Source of the DNA: a bacterium
GTDB taxonomy: Bacteria; Cyanobacteriota; Vampirovibrionia; Obscuribacterales; JAKAZS01
Direction of reading: 5' to 3'
DNA length: 44,855 nt
Assembly (NCBI GenBank): GCA_021815785.1
Contig: JAKAZS010000012.1
Location: forward strand, 1 to 44,855
Shown in pieces: positions 7,029 to 16,070 of this stretch (the stretch's first letter is position 1; every line of letters starts with the position of its first letter). The translations under genes were made by a program, and so were the position numbers. A model generated the notes under the pieces. It did no database searches. It was not told where the DNA came from and saw only the letters and a list, made by a program, of their open reading frames with translations.

Positions 7029-8474
7029 CTAACAGCTAAGCTTAAACCTGGCTAAATTGTCAATTCGTGATTCACCACATAATTTGGGATTCGGTAATAC
7101 TTTACCTGGATTAAATAAATCACGAGGGTCAAAAACATTCTTAATTGTTTGCATAAAATCAATAGTGTCACTAGTAAAAGCATCGTTCATTTCCCAAAGT
7201 TTTTCAAGACCAATACCATGTTCTCCTGATAATGTGCCACCTAAATCAAGACAAACTAACAGTATTTCTCGTGCTGCTATTAATACTCGATTTAAAACAT
7301 TAGGGTTCGATTTATTAAATAACAAACAAGGATGTAAATTACCATCACCGGCATGATAAACATTGGCTACTTTTAAATCATGTTTATTGGCTATTTGGCG
7401 AATTAAAGATATAGCTATGGCTAATTTAGACCTTGGAATAACTCCATCTAACACATAACCATGAGAAGCCAATCGACCTAAACTAGCAAAAGCTGATTTG
7501 CGAGCTTTCCACAAATTTTGCCTGTCTGAAGCTGTTTTAGCCCATTGCATACTTATTATTGTATGCTGAGTTAAAATCTCAGTTATTTGAGTTTTTTCGG
7601 TAAAAACCCTATTACAACTTCCATCCAACTCAATTAATAGCATGGCTTCAGCTTCAGTATTTAAACCCAAATTGAAAGATGCTTCAGTAGCTTTAATAGT
7701 GACATCATCAATTAATTCTAAGGCTCCAGGAATTATTCCATGAGCAATAATATCACTAACTACATAAGCTGCCTGCTCAAGGCTATCAAAATAAACCACA
7801 GCAGTTTCAATACTTTGAGGAATCGCCGTTATATTTAAGTAAGCCTCACAAACAATACCTAAAGTACCTTCACTGCCAATAACCAAATGTAAAAAATCAA
7901 GATCTAAAGGATTATTAAACTTTTGCCCAAGCGTAACAATGTCACCAATTGCATTTACCATAACGATTCCATTCACATGAGCTCCGGTAGTACCACATTT
8001 CAGTGTATGGGCGCCACCAGCATTTTCAGCTATATTGCCACCAATAGTTGAAGCCAACTGGCTGGAAGGATCGCAAGGAAATTGTAACCCATATCTTAAA
8101 CAGGCCTTCGAAACCTCAACATTAGTAATACCAGTTTCGACATGAACCATATTTAATTGTGGATTAATTTCCATTATTTTTTTCATCCGCGTAAGCGCAA
8201 GACAAATTCCACCCAAATAGGGCGTTGCGCCGCCCGATAAACCAGTACCGGCTCCACGAGGAATTATTTTAAGTTGGTGTTGACTAGCAAGCCTTACGAC
8301 TTGAGCTACTTCAGCTGTCGATCCTGGTAATAAAACCAAATCGGGAATTCCTTGATCAACGGTTTCGGCATCACATTCATAGACAATTCTATCAGGCAAA
8401 TCAATTAAAACATTGTTTTCACCAATAATTTGTTGAAATGATTTAATTAATAAAGCTGAAATAATTGTAGTCAT
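7029..8474 (-). CDS. glcD: FAD-linked glycolate/D-lactate oxidase, GlcD subunit type
   Basis: Flavoprotein of 481 aa of the PCMH/VAO family, oxidising a 2-hydroxy acid such as glycolate or D-lactate. The FAD-binding segment PRGAGTGLSGG (~73-83) is clear, followed by DPSSQLASTIGGNIAENAGG (~135-154). The C-terminal part has NVYHAGDGNLHP (~367-378), GEHGIGLEK and a final FDPRDLFNPGKVLP, all typical of GlcD. No glcE or glcF gene follows, so it may act with partners elsewhere or as a single-chain lactate dehydrogenase. The start has a poor ribosome-binding site. Exact substrate is not decidable from sequence alone. Confidence 0.88.
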   Translation of the reverse strand: MTTIISALLIKSFQQIIGENNVLIDLPDRIVYECDAETVDQGIPDLVLLPGSTAEVAQVVRLASQHQLKIIPRGAGTGLSGGATPYLGGICLALTRMKKIMEINPQLNMVHVETGITNVEVSKACLRYGLQFPCDPSSQLASTIGGNIAENAGGAHTLKCGTTGAHVNGIVMVNAIGDIVTLGQKFNNPLDLDFLHLVIGSEGTLGIVCEAYLNITAIPQSIETAVVYFDSLEQAAYVVSDIIAHGIIPGALELIDDVTIKATEASFNLGLNTEAEAMLLIELDGSCNRVFTEKTQITEILTQHTIISMQWAKTASDRQNLWKARKSAFASLGRLASHGYVLDGVIPRSKLAIAISLIRQIANKHDLKVANVYHAGDGNLHPCLLFNKSNPNVLNRVLIAAREILLVCLDLGGTLSGEHGIGLEKLWEMNDAFTSDTIDFMQTIKNVFDPRDLFNPGKVLPNPKLCGESRIDNLARFKLSC

Positions 8475-8566
8475 AATAATTGCTTATGTTAAAAAGCTGG
8501 TAATTGTCTTTATATTCAATATTATTAAGTAAAAAAAACAACAAAAAAATTATTTTAATAATTCAA

Positions 8567-9334
8567 TTACTTTAAATTTTCGCTATCGCCAGTTGTATAA
8601 CGAAAGCCTTGTTCTCCACTATTTTGCGTAAACATTCCTCCTTTTTCCACAAATTTACGCTTCGAACCATTGGGAAATTTTAAAATCTGGACTTCGCCAT
8701 CTAAAGAGTTGACAACCATTGTAAGCATTTTATCAAATTTTGGATTAAGACTTGCTTTATCAATTTTCACATTATGAATATGACCATCACTAGTAACTAT
8801 ATAAGAAACAAAAGCTTCTAAAGGCTCACCATTATTAAAAGCCATTTTAGTCATTACCTGAAATCGCTGAAACACTTCACTAGCAACACGTTTATGCCAA
8901 TTATCCCAGGCTAGTTTCATTTGTGGGCTATTTTCAATTCCGCTTTCATATTTAGGATTAACAAAATTACTGGAATTTTCAAAATTTTGTAATTGTGATT
9001 CAAGTTTATCAAGTTGATTACCAAACGATGGCGTACCCTTATTATTTGGCACAACTGTATTAGCCGGATTATAATATTGATTAGAATTTAAAGCATTAAA
9101 TGAACCAAAACTATCATTATTTGGATTAGGGTAATTACCGAAACTACTATTTAAATCGCTGCGATTAAGACCTTGATCTAATTTAGTACTCTGATTTACC
9201 GTACCTTTCAAAATAGTTTTTTGGGCATTAGCCATATTTATATAAGTCGCAACTAACAAAAGTAAAACTAACAAAAACGAATCATTAATTTTTTTTATCA
9301 GATTATTCATAAGTATAATTTTTACGAAATTCAT
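8567..9334 (-). CDS. Secreted protein with TonB-C-like domain
   Basis: A 255-aa protein with an N-terminal signal peptide (LVLLLLVATYI, cleavage likely after ANA at ~37). A low-complexity Asn/Pro/Ser-rich linker follows (~55-125). The C-terminal domain (~135-235) has a TonB-C pattern: a conserved Trp (WDNWHKRV), a Gly/Asn turn, and YIVTSDGHIHNVKID like the V-x-x-x-G-x-V strand pair. No TonB proline-rich spanner, ExbB or ExbD is nearby, so this is probably a periplasmic adaptor, not a classical TonB. The start could also be Met9. A TATAAT sits only 6 bases before the first ATG. Confidence 0.6.
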   Translation of the reverse strand: MNFVKIILMNNLIKKINDSFLLVLLLLVATYINMANAQKTILKGTVNQSTKLDQGLNRSDLNSSFGNYPNPNNDSFGSFNALNSNQYYNPANTVVPNNKGTPSFGNQLDKLESQLQNFENSSNFVNPKYESGIENSPQMKLAWDNWHKRVASEVFQRFQVMTKMAFNNGEPLEAFVSYIVTSDGHIHNVKIDKASLNPKFDKMLTMVVNSLDGEVQILKFPNGSKRKFVEKGGMFTQNSGEQGFRYTTGDSENLK

Positions 9335-9473
9335 CCTATAATTATAGTTAAAATTATTTCTATATCATTAATATTATAAACCAAAACAAATTAATAAACT
9401 AATTAATTTGTTTGGTTAATTAAAACTACACTCTCAACAATTAACCCTATCTATCTGAATTTAAATACTAAAA

Positions 9474-10253
9474 ATGACCTACGCTTCTGTTATAGATTCC
9501 CACGCTCATTTATTAAGTCAATACTATGAAAATATTGACAATGTTCTAGCTAAGGCCAACGAAGCCAACGTAAAAATCATGATCGTACCAGCCGTAAATA
9601 TTGACACCTGTCAAGAATCGATTAATTTAGCGCAAAAACATGAAAATATTTATGCCGCTATCGGTCATCATCCCCATGAAGCCAATTTATACAATAAGGA
9701 TACGGAAACAAGATTATATGAATTAGCTAAACACCCTAAAGTAGTAGCTATTGGTGAAACAGGTTTGGATTTCCATTACAATTTAAGTTCACAAGCTCAA
9801 CAACTAGATGCCTTTCGTAGCCAGATTAATATCGCTAAAGATTTAAACAAACCCGTGATTGTTCATTGTCGCGATGCCTTTAAGCAAACTTTTGATTTAT
9901 TGGCTGAGTTAAATCATAAAATAGGAGTATTTCATTGTTTTACTGGAAATCCGCAAATGCTTGAAGAAATTTATGCTTTAAATTTTCACATATCATTTTC
10001 AGGAATAATTACTTTTCCTAAATCTTTTGAAATACAGGAAACAGCTAAACTTATGCATCTTGACAAGATGCTAATTGAAACCGACTGCCCCTATCTTACC
10101 CCAGTTCCCCATCGCGGTAAAACCAATGAGCCAAAATACATCTGGCACACCTTAAATAAAATCGCCAGTTTAAGAAGTATGAATAGTGACGATCTAGCTC
10201 AAATCACTGTTGCCAATACGCAAACTTTATTTAATTTACCAATAAATAAGTAA
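9474..10253 (+). CDS. tatD: TatD-family metal-dependent hydrolase/DNase
   Basis: A 259-aa TIM-barrel hydrolase of the TatD/YcfH/YabD family, normal length. Metal ligands are visible: His10 and His12 in IDSHAHL, Glu in AIGETGLDFHY (~94-104), His in VIVHCRDAF (~130) and in GVFHCF (~156), and Asp in LIETDCPYLTP (~205). Characterised members are 3'-5' exonucleases or deoxyribonucleases acting in repair or RNA proofreading. It is divergent from the TonB-C-like gene, with the common promoter region between them. No strong ribosome-binding site precedes the ATG. Confidence 0.92.
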   Translation: MTYASVIDSHAHLLSQYYENIDNVLAKANEANVKIMIVPAVNIDTCQESINLAQKHENIYAAIGHHPHEANLYNKDTETRLYELAKHPKVVAIGETGLDFHYNLSSQAQQLDAFRSQINIAKDLNKPVIVHCRDAFKQTFDLLAELNHKIGVFHCFTGNPQMLEEIYALNFHISFSGIITFPKSFEIQETAKLMHLDKMLIETDCPYLTPVPHRGKTNEPKYIWHTLNKIASLRSMNSDDLAQITVANTQTLFNLPINK

Positions 10254-10265
10254 ATTAAAATTACT

Positions 10266-10350
10266 GTTTAAATTAAATGACAAAGTACAACTTCTTAAAT
10301 TGGGCACAATTTTAACCAATAAATCTCAGTTAAGGTTTAAATTAAATGAC
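10266..10350. repeat. 16-bp direct repeat pair between tatD and htrA
   Basis: GTTTAAATTAAATGAC occurs exactly at 10266-10281 and again at 10335-10350. The copies are 69 bases apart in the 258-base intergenic region. A 12-bp palindrome, TTGCTTAAGCAA, follows at 10427-10438. No gene is seen in this gap; the function of the repeat is unknown. Confidence 0.5.
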
Positions 10351-10511
10351 TGAATTACAGTTGTCAAAGATCCAATATTGCTCTTTTAGTCTTAATCACT
10401 ATATTATTTATAAAATTAGTAAATATTTGCTTAAGCAAGGTCTAAAACCGTAAAACTTAAAATATAATTTGAATAAGTAAGTTAATTATTTTTATATATT
10501 AATAAATACAT

Positions 10512-11711
10512 ATGAATGAAAAAAAATCGCCTAATCAATTTGTTATTGGATTATTATGTGGATTAAGTCTAACGTTAGCGTTTTATCTCGGGCATTTTTT
10601 CTGGCCTCAAAATACCCAGACCCAAAAAATTGAATCGAGTTTAACGACTAATAATAACTTACTTAATAAGCCTAAAATAAATCATGGTCAAATACCTATC
10701 TGTCAAAATACCGTTGCTGATATTGCGAATCAAGTTAGTGGCAGTGTCGTCAATATTGATATCAGTAAAACAGTTACAGTTGCCAATTCTTTATTGCAAA
10801 TGCCTTTTAATGAATTCGATTTTTTCTTTGGCCCGAATCAATCACCACTAGGTATTAATCCTCAACCACGCAAATATGAAAAGAAAGGCTCCGGTTCTGG
10901 TTTTATAATCCGGTCAGATGGTTTTATCCTAACCAATAATCATGTTGTAGGCCAAGCTGATGATATAGTCGTTACTTTAAATGATAAACGCAAATTTAAA
11001 GGCAAAGTATGGGGAAGAGATAGTTATACTGATTTAGCCTTAGTCAAAATAGAAGGGGATAATTTACCCGTTGCAACGCTGGGCAATACCAAAGATATAC
11101 GGCCTGGTGATTTTGTCATTGCCATTGGCTCCCCACTTGGGCTAGATCATACCGTAACTTTTGGTATCATCAGTGCGCTTGGCCGATCACTTGGCGATCT
11201 TAATAGTAATTTACAGTTAATTCAGACCGATGCAGCCATTAACCCAGGTAATTCTGGCGGACCACTCCTAAACATTCAAGGTGAAGTTATTGGTATTAAC
11301 ACCGCAATTAGAGGTGATGGACAAAATATTGGTTTTGCAATTCCAGTTGATTTAGCAAAAGATATTTCTCAACAATTACTTGAACACAAAAAAATTCAAA
11401 GACCTTATTTAGGAATTTACATGCAGGATTTAGATGATAAACTAGCATTGTCACTTGGTTTACAAGCTAAAACTCAAGGTGTAATCGTCGCTAAAGTTAT
11501 TCAAGATTCACCAGCACAGCTAGCTAATCTTCTGCAAGGAGATGTTATTACTAAGATTGATGGCAAATCAGTTATATCCGCTAAAGATATTCAAGAAATA
11601 GTTAAAAGTCATAAAATTGGCGATAAACTTCATTTATTAATTTTACGTCAAGGTCAATTTGCACCAATTGAATTAACTGTTGGTGAATATCCTGACAAAA
11701 ATATAAAATAA
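10512..11711 (+). CDS. htrA: HtrA/Deg-type periplasmic serine protease
   Basis: A 399-aa membrane-anchored protease/chaperone for misfolded envelope proteins. There is one N-terminal membrane segment (~9-31, FVIGLLCGLSL onward) and then a trypsin-like domain. The catalytic triad is His144 (TNNHVVG), Asp174 (YTDLALVKI) and Ser248 (NPGNSGGPL). A single PDZ domain (~300-395, YLGIYMQDL onward) follows. One PDZ and an anchor resemble cyanobacterial HhoA/HtrA and DegS more than DegP. The start follows CATATG with no strong ribosome-binding site. The gene 11 bases downstream probably shares its transcript. Confidence 0.95.
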   Translation: MNEKKSPNQFVIGLLCGLSLTLAFYLGHFFWPQNTQTQKIESSLTTNNNLLNKPKINHGQIPICQNTVADIANQVSGSVVNIDISKTVTVANSLLQMPFNEFDFFFGPNQSPLGINPQPRKYEKKGSGSGFIIRSDGFILTNNHVVGQADDIVVTLNDKRKFKGKVWGRDSYTDLALVKIEGDNLPVATLGNTKDIRPGDFVIAIGSPLGLDHTVTFGIISALGRSLGDLNSNLQLIQTDAAINPGNSGGPLLNIQGEVIGINTAIRGDGQNIGFAIPVDLAKDISQQLLEHKKIQRPYLGIYMQDLDDKLALSLGLQAKTQGVIVAKVIQDSPAQLANLLQGDVITKIDGKSVISAKDIQEIVKSHKIGDKLHLLILRQGQFAPIELTVGEYPDKNIK

Positions 11712-11722
11712 GTCAATCAATT

Positions 11723-12715
11723 ATGAATAAATTAGCCATGGTTTTAAATGGTATTAATCAACCCTTAATTTTAAAACAAATTGAGTTACCACCATTAAAA
11801 CATAACGAAGTACTAATTAAAATTAAAGCCTGTGGTTTATGCAGAACTGATTTACATATTTTAGATAATGATTTGGCATCTCCAAATTACCCAATTGTCC
11901 TTGGACATGAAATTATTGGTGAAATTATTGATTTAGATAAATCCGTTAATGACTATCAAATTGGTGATAGAGTTGGCGTGCCCTGGCTCGCCAGTACCTG
12001 TAAGCAATGCGAATTTTGTTTGCATAACCAGGAAAATCTCTGTGACAAAATTCAATTTACCGGATACACAATTGACGGTGGTTTTGCTAGTCATACTATA
12101 GCTAACGCTGATTATATTGTAAAACTACCTGATAATTACACTGATATTGAATTAGCACCATTTATGTGCGCGGGTCTAATTGGCTATCGCGCTCTTAGTT
12201 TTTTAACTCAAGGCTCAAAAAATATTGGATTATATGGATTTGGAGCTGCGGCTCACATTGCGACCCAAGTATTACTTTATCAACAAAAAAATGTTTACGC
12301 TTTTACCCGTCCTGGTGATACCATAAAACAAAACTTTGCCAAATCACTTGGGGCAATTGCTGCATACGACAGTGATTATACCGGTGACCTAAAACTTGAT
12401 GCTGCTATTATTTTTGCTCCTGACGGAAAATTGGTAATCAACGCATTAAAAGTTCTCAACAAAGGGGGTACGGTAATTTTAGCCGGAATCCATATGTCTA
12501 ATATCCCTAGCTTTGCCTATGATTTAATATGGCAGGAAAAATCGATTAAAACTGTAGCCAATTTAACCAACCACGATAAAACTATTTTTTTTAACTTTAT
12601 TAAAATGAATCGAATTATAGCGCAGACCACAACATACGACATTAAGGATCTAAATCAAGCAGTCCTAGACATGAGAACGGGTAAAATTCAAGGAGCCATA
12701 GTCATAACGATGTAG
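11723..12715 (+). CDS. Zinc-dependent alcohol dehydrogenase family protein
   Basis: A 330-aa medium-chain dehydrogenase. The catalytic zinc region has Cys40 in GLCRTDLH and His62-Glu63 in GHEIIGE. The structural zinc cysteines are 93, 96, 99 and 107 (CKQCEFC plus LCDK). The Rossmann segment is GLYGFGAAAH (~173-182), with one Gly position changed relative to the usual GxGxxG. It resembles AdhA/AdhP-type enzymes that interconvert primary alcohols and aldehydes with NAD(P)H. It lies 11 bases after htrA. Substrate is unknown. Confidence 0.88.
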   Translation: MNKLAMVLNGINQPLILKQIELPPLKHNEVLIKIKACGLCRTDLHILDNDLASPNYPIVLGHEIIGEIIDLDKSVNDYQIGDRVGVPWLASTCKQCEFCLHNQENLCDKIQFTGYTIDGGFASHTIANADYIVKLPDNYTDIELAPFMCAGLIGYRALSFLTQGSKNIGLYGFGAAAHIATQVLLYQQKNVYAFTRPGDTIKQNFAKSLGAIAAYDSDYTGDLKLDAAIIFAPDGKLVINALKVLNKGGTVILAGIHMSNIPSFAYDLIWQEKSIKTVANLTNHDKTIFFNFIKMNRIIAQTTTYDIKDLNQAVLDMRTGKIQGAIVITM

Positions 12716-12798
12716 TTTAACTATCGCAAATCATTAAATTTATTTAAAAAAACTAATTCTAAATAATCAAGATAATTTTCAATAACTTGGCATTTTAT

Positions 12799-12807
12799 TG
12801 CTAAAAT
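12799..12807 (+). promoter_or_regulatory. Extended -10 element before the octapeptide-repeat operon
   Basis: TGCTAAAAT fits the TG-N-TATAAT extended -10 pattern, 31 bases before the ATG at 12839. A GAGGT ribosome-binding site lies between them. No good -35 is seen. The same 9-mer precedes pyrF and tRNA-Ile in this window. Confidence 0.4.
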
Positions 12808-12838
12808 AAGAGGAAAGTTATTAGTTAATGAGGTAAAA

Positions 12839-13531
12839 ATGTCTTTTAAACTTAAATCTATTAGTCTATGTTTAACTATTTTAATGTCATTGGTTAATAA
12901 TGGCTATGCCGCCAGCGACAGTGATAATGAAACACCTAAAACCGTATTGTATAACTATGGTCATCATGAACAGCATGGGGGCAAAGCGATTGTCCGACAA
13001 AGCGGTCAAGTGGATGCCTATAATGGAGCTGACATTATTGCCTATGACAATTCCGTCATAAAAGCCTATGACAACTCTAAAGTTGAGGCCTATGGCAATT
13101 CGATTGTATATGCAAATGCCAATACAGTTGTTAAGGCCTTTGATAATGTTCGGGTGTTTGCCACTAATTTAGCTAAAGTTGAAGCATCGGGTAGTTGTAC
13201 GGTTGAAGGTAAAGAAAATACCAGTGTCGAAGCCCATGGCAATTCAAACATTACGGCTCGGGACAAAGTCAAAGTTAAAGCCTCCGATAATGTAACAGTC
13301 AGCGCTACCGGAGACTCAAACACAACAGTTGATGGCAATGCCTTAGTTATTGCTGAATCCGATAGTCACGTAACAGCCTCCGGCAATGCCACGGTTAAAG
13401 CCTATGATCATAGCGTTATCCATGCAGTACCTAATGCCAATATTGAAGCCTGGGGTCATGCCACGGTAAATGCAACTAAAGATACCAGAGTAGAAATACA
13501 TGAAAATGCAACACTTAATGCTCTGAAATAA
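12839..13531 (+). CDS. Secreted octapeptide-repeat (beta-solenoid) protein, copy 1
   Basis: A 230-aa protein with a Sec signal peptide (cleavage likely after GYA, ~24) and a short linker. From residue 58 to 225 it has exactly 21 consecutive octads of pattern [V/I]-x-A-[Y/S/T]-[D/G]-N-[A/S]-x, ending in LNALK. The regular hydrophobic-x-Ala and Asn/Gly turn spacing predicts a narrow beta-roll or beta-helix. Similar octads occur in phage and surface-associated proteins, but I know no function for them. GAGGT lies 5 bases before the ATG. A paralogue starts 16 bases downstream. Secretion and fold are inferred; no catalytic motif is visible. Confidence 0.8.
   Translation: MSFKLKSISLCLTILMSLVNNGYAASDSDNETPKTVLYNYGHHEQHGGKAIVRQSGQVDAYNGADIIAYDNSVIKAYDNSKVEAYGNSIVYANANTVVKAFDNVRVFATNLAKVEASGSCTVEGKENTSVEAHGNSNITARDKVKVKASDNVTVSATGDSNTTVDGNALVIAESDSHVTASGNATVKAYDHSVIHAVPNANIEAWGHATVNATKDTRVEIHENATLNALK
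13010..13513 (+). repeat. 21 tandem 24-bp coding repeats (copy 1)
   Basis: The octad array corresponds to 21 units of 24 bases. The units are well diverged at the DNA level (frequent words such as GCCTATGACAA, GGCAATTC), so this is an old array kept by protein structure rather than a recently expanded satellite. Confidence 0.85.
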
Positions 13532-13547
13532 CTTTTAAGGATTTATT

Positions 13548-14294
13548 ATGCAATTTACTCATCTTTACAATTATCTTAAAATGTCTTTAATGCTAAATTA
13601 TCGTCAAAGCCTAAGGCTATATAAAACTAAAACCCTTATTTTTAGCCTATTAACTATTTGCTTATTATTTACACTTCAACCAGGATCTTGGGCTAAAGAT
13701 AATACCATAATAATTTCTTCAGGCTATATGGATTTACGTGAAGGCAAAGCCATTGTTAAAAACTCTGGACAAGTTGATGCCTATGAAAATGCCCAAATTA
13801 AAGCTTACGAAAATGCGGTAATTAGAGCTCATGATAAAGTTACGGTTGAAGCCTATGGCAATTCCCAAGTCTATGCCAGTGCTGAATGTGTCGTAAAAGC
13901 TCACGACAACGCCCGTGTTTTTGGCAGCAATGATGCTCAAATTACGGCTGAAGGGTCAGCTAACATTCAGCTAAGAAACAATGCTAGACTTACGGCCACA
14001 GGCTCGTGTCAGATTACGGCTAAAGATACCTCTAATTCTACGGTAAATGACAACTGTTATATTGTTGCAACTGATAAAAGTATAGTAATCGCTAGTGGTA
14101 AAGCTAACGTTTTAGCCCAGGGCAAATCGGTTATTACGGCTTGTGATGATGTAACGGTAAAAGCCTATGATAAAGCTACCGTAACTGCTAAAGACAATGT
14201 TAAAGTTACCGCTAATGGCAATTCAATAATTAAAGCCACCAAAACAGTTGAAGTCGAATTAAACGATCAAGCCAAGTTAGAAAAACTTAAATAG
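13548..14294 (+). CDS. Secreted octapeptide-repeat (beta-solenoid) protein, copy 2
   Basis: A 248-aa paralogue of the preceding gene. It has a longer N-terminus and a hydrophobic signal segment (~30-46, LIFSLLTICLLF), with cleavage likely after SWA (~49). The motif GKAIVxxSGQVDAY that opens the array is shared by both copies. Residues 76-243 again form exactly 21 octads, ending LEKLK. Octads 1-7 and 16-19 align in register with copy 1, but the middle is shifted by two units. It has several Cys within octads (5, 10, 12, 16), against one in copy 1. AAGGA lies 6 bases before the ATG; Met12 and Met15 are alternative starts. Confidence 0.8.
   Translation: MQFTHLYNYLKMSLMLNYRQSLRLYKTKTLIFSLLTICLLFTLQPGSWAKDNTIIISSGYMDLREGKAIVKNSGQVDAYENAQIKAYENAVIRAHDKVTVEAYGNSQVYASAECVVKAHDNARVFGSNDAQITAEGSANIQLRNNARLTATGSCQITAKDTSNSTVNDNCYIVATDKSIVIASGKANVLAQGKSVITACDDVTVKAYDKATVTAKDNVKVTANGNSIIKATKTVEVELNDQAKLEKLK
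13773..14276 (+). repeat. 21 tandem 24-bp coding repeats (copy 2)
   Basis: Same octad count (21) and same 5-residue tail as the upstream paralogue, with 24-base units that have diverged in sequence. The identical count despite an internal register shift suggests selection on total solenoid length. Confidence 0.85.
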
Positions 14295-14316
14295 TTCATT
14301 TTTTTGGAGTTATTAT

Positions 14317-14829
14317 ATGCAAGCAGATAACCTGGTTATTAGTACTTCTTTGAATAAAAATAGCCGCAGCCGTCTTTTAGCCAAATATGCTATAACTAAG
14401 TTTACTAGCCCAGTTAACTATCTCGATTTACAAGACTTTGATTTACCCTTATGTGATGGCGAGAGCTGTTATAATCATAATGACGTATTAAAAATCAAAC
14501 CAATAATTGAAGAGGCTAAATTTATTATTATTAGTCTACCAGTTTACAATTTTGCGCCAGGCAGCAGTGCTAAAAATTTAATTGAATTAACCGGAAATGT
14601 ATTTAAAGAAAAAGCTATAGCATTTATGTGCGCTGCTGGTGGTAAATCCAGTTACATGTCAGTTATGAGCTTAGCCAACAGCCTTATGCTGGATTTTCGC
14701 TGTATAATTGTGCCACGATTTGTTTATGCCAGTCGCGAAATTTTTACCAACAATGAAATTTCCGAAGAAATTAAAGAACGGATTAATATGCTTATTGAAG
14801 CAGGCGAAAGAATAAAATCAGTTCTCTAA
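14317..14829 (+). CDS. NAD(P)H-dependent FMN reductase family protein
   Basis: A 170-aa flavodoxin-like reductase. The phosphate-binding loop is near the N-terminus (STSLNKNSRSRLLAKYA, ~9-25). SLPVYNFAPGSSAKNLIE (~74-91) matches the P-x-Y-N-x-S-x-P-G-x-L-K-N signature of the family, and CAAGGKSS (~109-116) is the second flavin loop. It probably reduces FMN, quinones or metals with NAD(P)H in the cytoplasm. It lies 22 bases after the octad genes and 35 before the MFS gene; GGAG is 9 bases upstream of the ATG. It is shorter than ArsH (~230 aa), so I do not call it ArsH despite the arsB-like neighbour. Confidence 0.85.
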   Translation: MQADNLVISTSLNKNSRSRLLAKYAITKFTSPVNYLDLQDFDLPLCDGESCYNHNDVLKIKPIIEEAKFIIISLPVYNFAPGSSAKNLIELTGNVFKEKAIAFMCAAGGKSSYMSVMSLANSLMLDFRCIIVPRFVYASREIFTNNEISEEIKERINMLIEAGERIKSVL

Positions 14830-14864
14830 TTACCTTAAAAGTATTAATAATTTAGGAATCCATT

Positions 14865-16064
14865 TTGAACAATAAACAAACAAGCCTTAAGGCCTTGGAC
14901 TATTCAAATTTATTTTTAGCTGCTTCGAAAGATACGATTGGCCCATATCTATCAGTATATTTAAAATCAAATTACCATTTTGATTCTATGAGTATTGGCA
15001 TTGCAATTGCTAGCGCTAATTTTAGTGGTATTATTTCACAAATACCAGCTGGCGCCTTTATCGATCAAATCCAAAATAAAAAAATTATTATTCAAATAGC
15101 AGCGATATTTACGACCTTAAGCCTAATAATTATTTTAAAACAAAAATTATTATTTTTTATTATCCTCGCACATGGGATCATCGGTTTAGCAACAGCAACA
15201 ATTAACCCGACAATTTCAGCAATATCGCTTGGCCTGGTTGGACAAAATAAATTTGCTCGAAGAGTTGGTCGCAACGAAGCCTTAATTCACGTTGGCAATG
15301 TTTTTGCTGCAATTACAACTGGGATAATTGGCTGTTTTCTAGGAAACCAGTATATTTTTTATTTTATCGCCCTTTTGTGCATATTAGGAGTTTTAAGTGT
15401 CAATAATATTAGCAATAATGAAATTGATTTTGAATTAGCTCGTGGCGGTGTAAACAAAGATAAAAACAATCAGACCCAAAATGTTTCATTAATGGAAAGC
15501 CTAAAAAACCGTACCGTTATTATTTTATTCATTACTTTTTTCTTGTTTCACTTTGCTAATGCAGCTTTGCTTCCCGGAATCGGCCAGAAGCTAAGCGAAA
15601 GCAATCCTCATTTATCGTCTTTAAATATGTCAGTCTGTATCATCATTGCTCAATTGGTAATGATACCAACTGCCATTATTACCAGTAGATTGATACCTAA
15701 AATTGGGATAAAAAAACTGTTTATTATTGGTTTTCTCTCACTGCCATTAAGAGCTCTATTATTTTCAATATTCATTTCTCCTTTACAGCTTATTCTAGCC
15801 CAGGCTCTTGACGGCATAAGTGCTGGCGTCTTTGGCGTTACCAGCATTGTTATGATATCTAATGCTGCTAAAGGAAGCGGTCGGTTTAATTTTATTCAAG
15901 GGTGTGCTAGCAGTATAATTGGCGTTGGTTCCTGTTTAAGCAATTTATTTAGTGGCTATTTAATTAAAACATATGGCTACCATATTAATTTTATGATTTT
16001 GGCAGTAATTGCTATAATGGGGATTATTCATTCATTAATATTTATCGATAATACAAGGAATTAA
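14865..16064 (+). CDS. MFS transporter
   Basis: A 399-aa major facilitator with about 12 membrane segments. The loop 2-3 motif is seen as GAFIDQIQNKK (~64-74), and SLGLVGQNKFARRVGRNEA (~121-139) resembles the L-G-x(2)-G-x-R-x-x-R-N signature of one MFS subgroup. The start is TTG with AGGA 7 bases upstream. It is followed after 6 bases by an ArsB-like permease and preceded by an FMN reductase. MFS proteins occur in arsenic operons (ArsJ, ArsK types), but substrate cannot be read from this sequence. Confidence 0.85.
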   Translation: MNNKQTSLKALDYSNLFLAASKDTIGPYLSVYLKSNYHFDSMSIGIAIASANFSGIISQIPAGAFIDQIQNKKIIIQIAAIFTTLSLIIILKQKLLFFIILAHGIIGLATATINPTISAISLGLVGQNKFARRVGRNEALIHVGNVFAAITTGIIGCFLGNQYIFYFIALLCILGVLSVNNISNNEIDFELARGGVNKDKNNQTQNVSLMESLKNRTVIILFITFFLFHFANAALLPGIGQKLSESNPHLSSLNMSVCIIIAQLVMIPTAIITSRLIPKIGIKKLFIIGFLSLPLRALLFSIFISPLQLILAQALDGISAGVFGVTSIVMISNAAKGSGRFNFIQGCASSIIGVGSCLSNLFSGYLIKTYGYHINFMILAVIAIMGIIHSLIFIDNTRN

Positions 16065-16070
16065 AATAAA

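Noticed and set aside
7057-7356. 99-aa ORF antisense to glcD
   Set aside because: The other strand codes conserved GlcD residues over the same bases; the ORF has no recognisable features.
8567-9334. True TonB energy-transducer
   Set aside because: It has a cleavable signal peptide and no Pro-rich spanner or ExbBD neighbours, so only the C-terminal domain resemblance is claimed.
13090-13338. 82-aa ORF antisense to the octad array
   Set aside because: A by-product of the regular 24-base repeat; no ribosome-binding site and the sense frame has clear signal peptide and solenoid pattern.
13010-14276. Repeated units considered as CRISPR or satellite DNA
   Set aside because: The 24-base periodic units are in-frame coding repeats with no constant repeat/spacer structure.
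14317-14829. ArsH organoarsenical oxidase
   Set aside because: At 170 aa it is much shorter than ArsH and shows only the general FMN-reductase signature.
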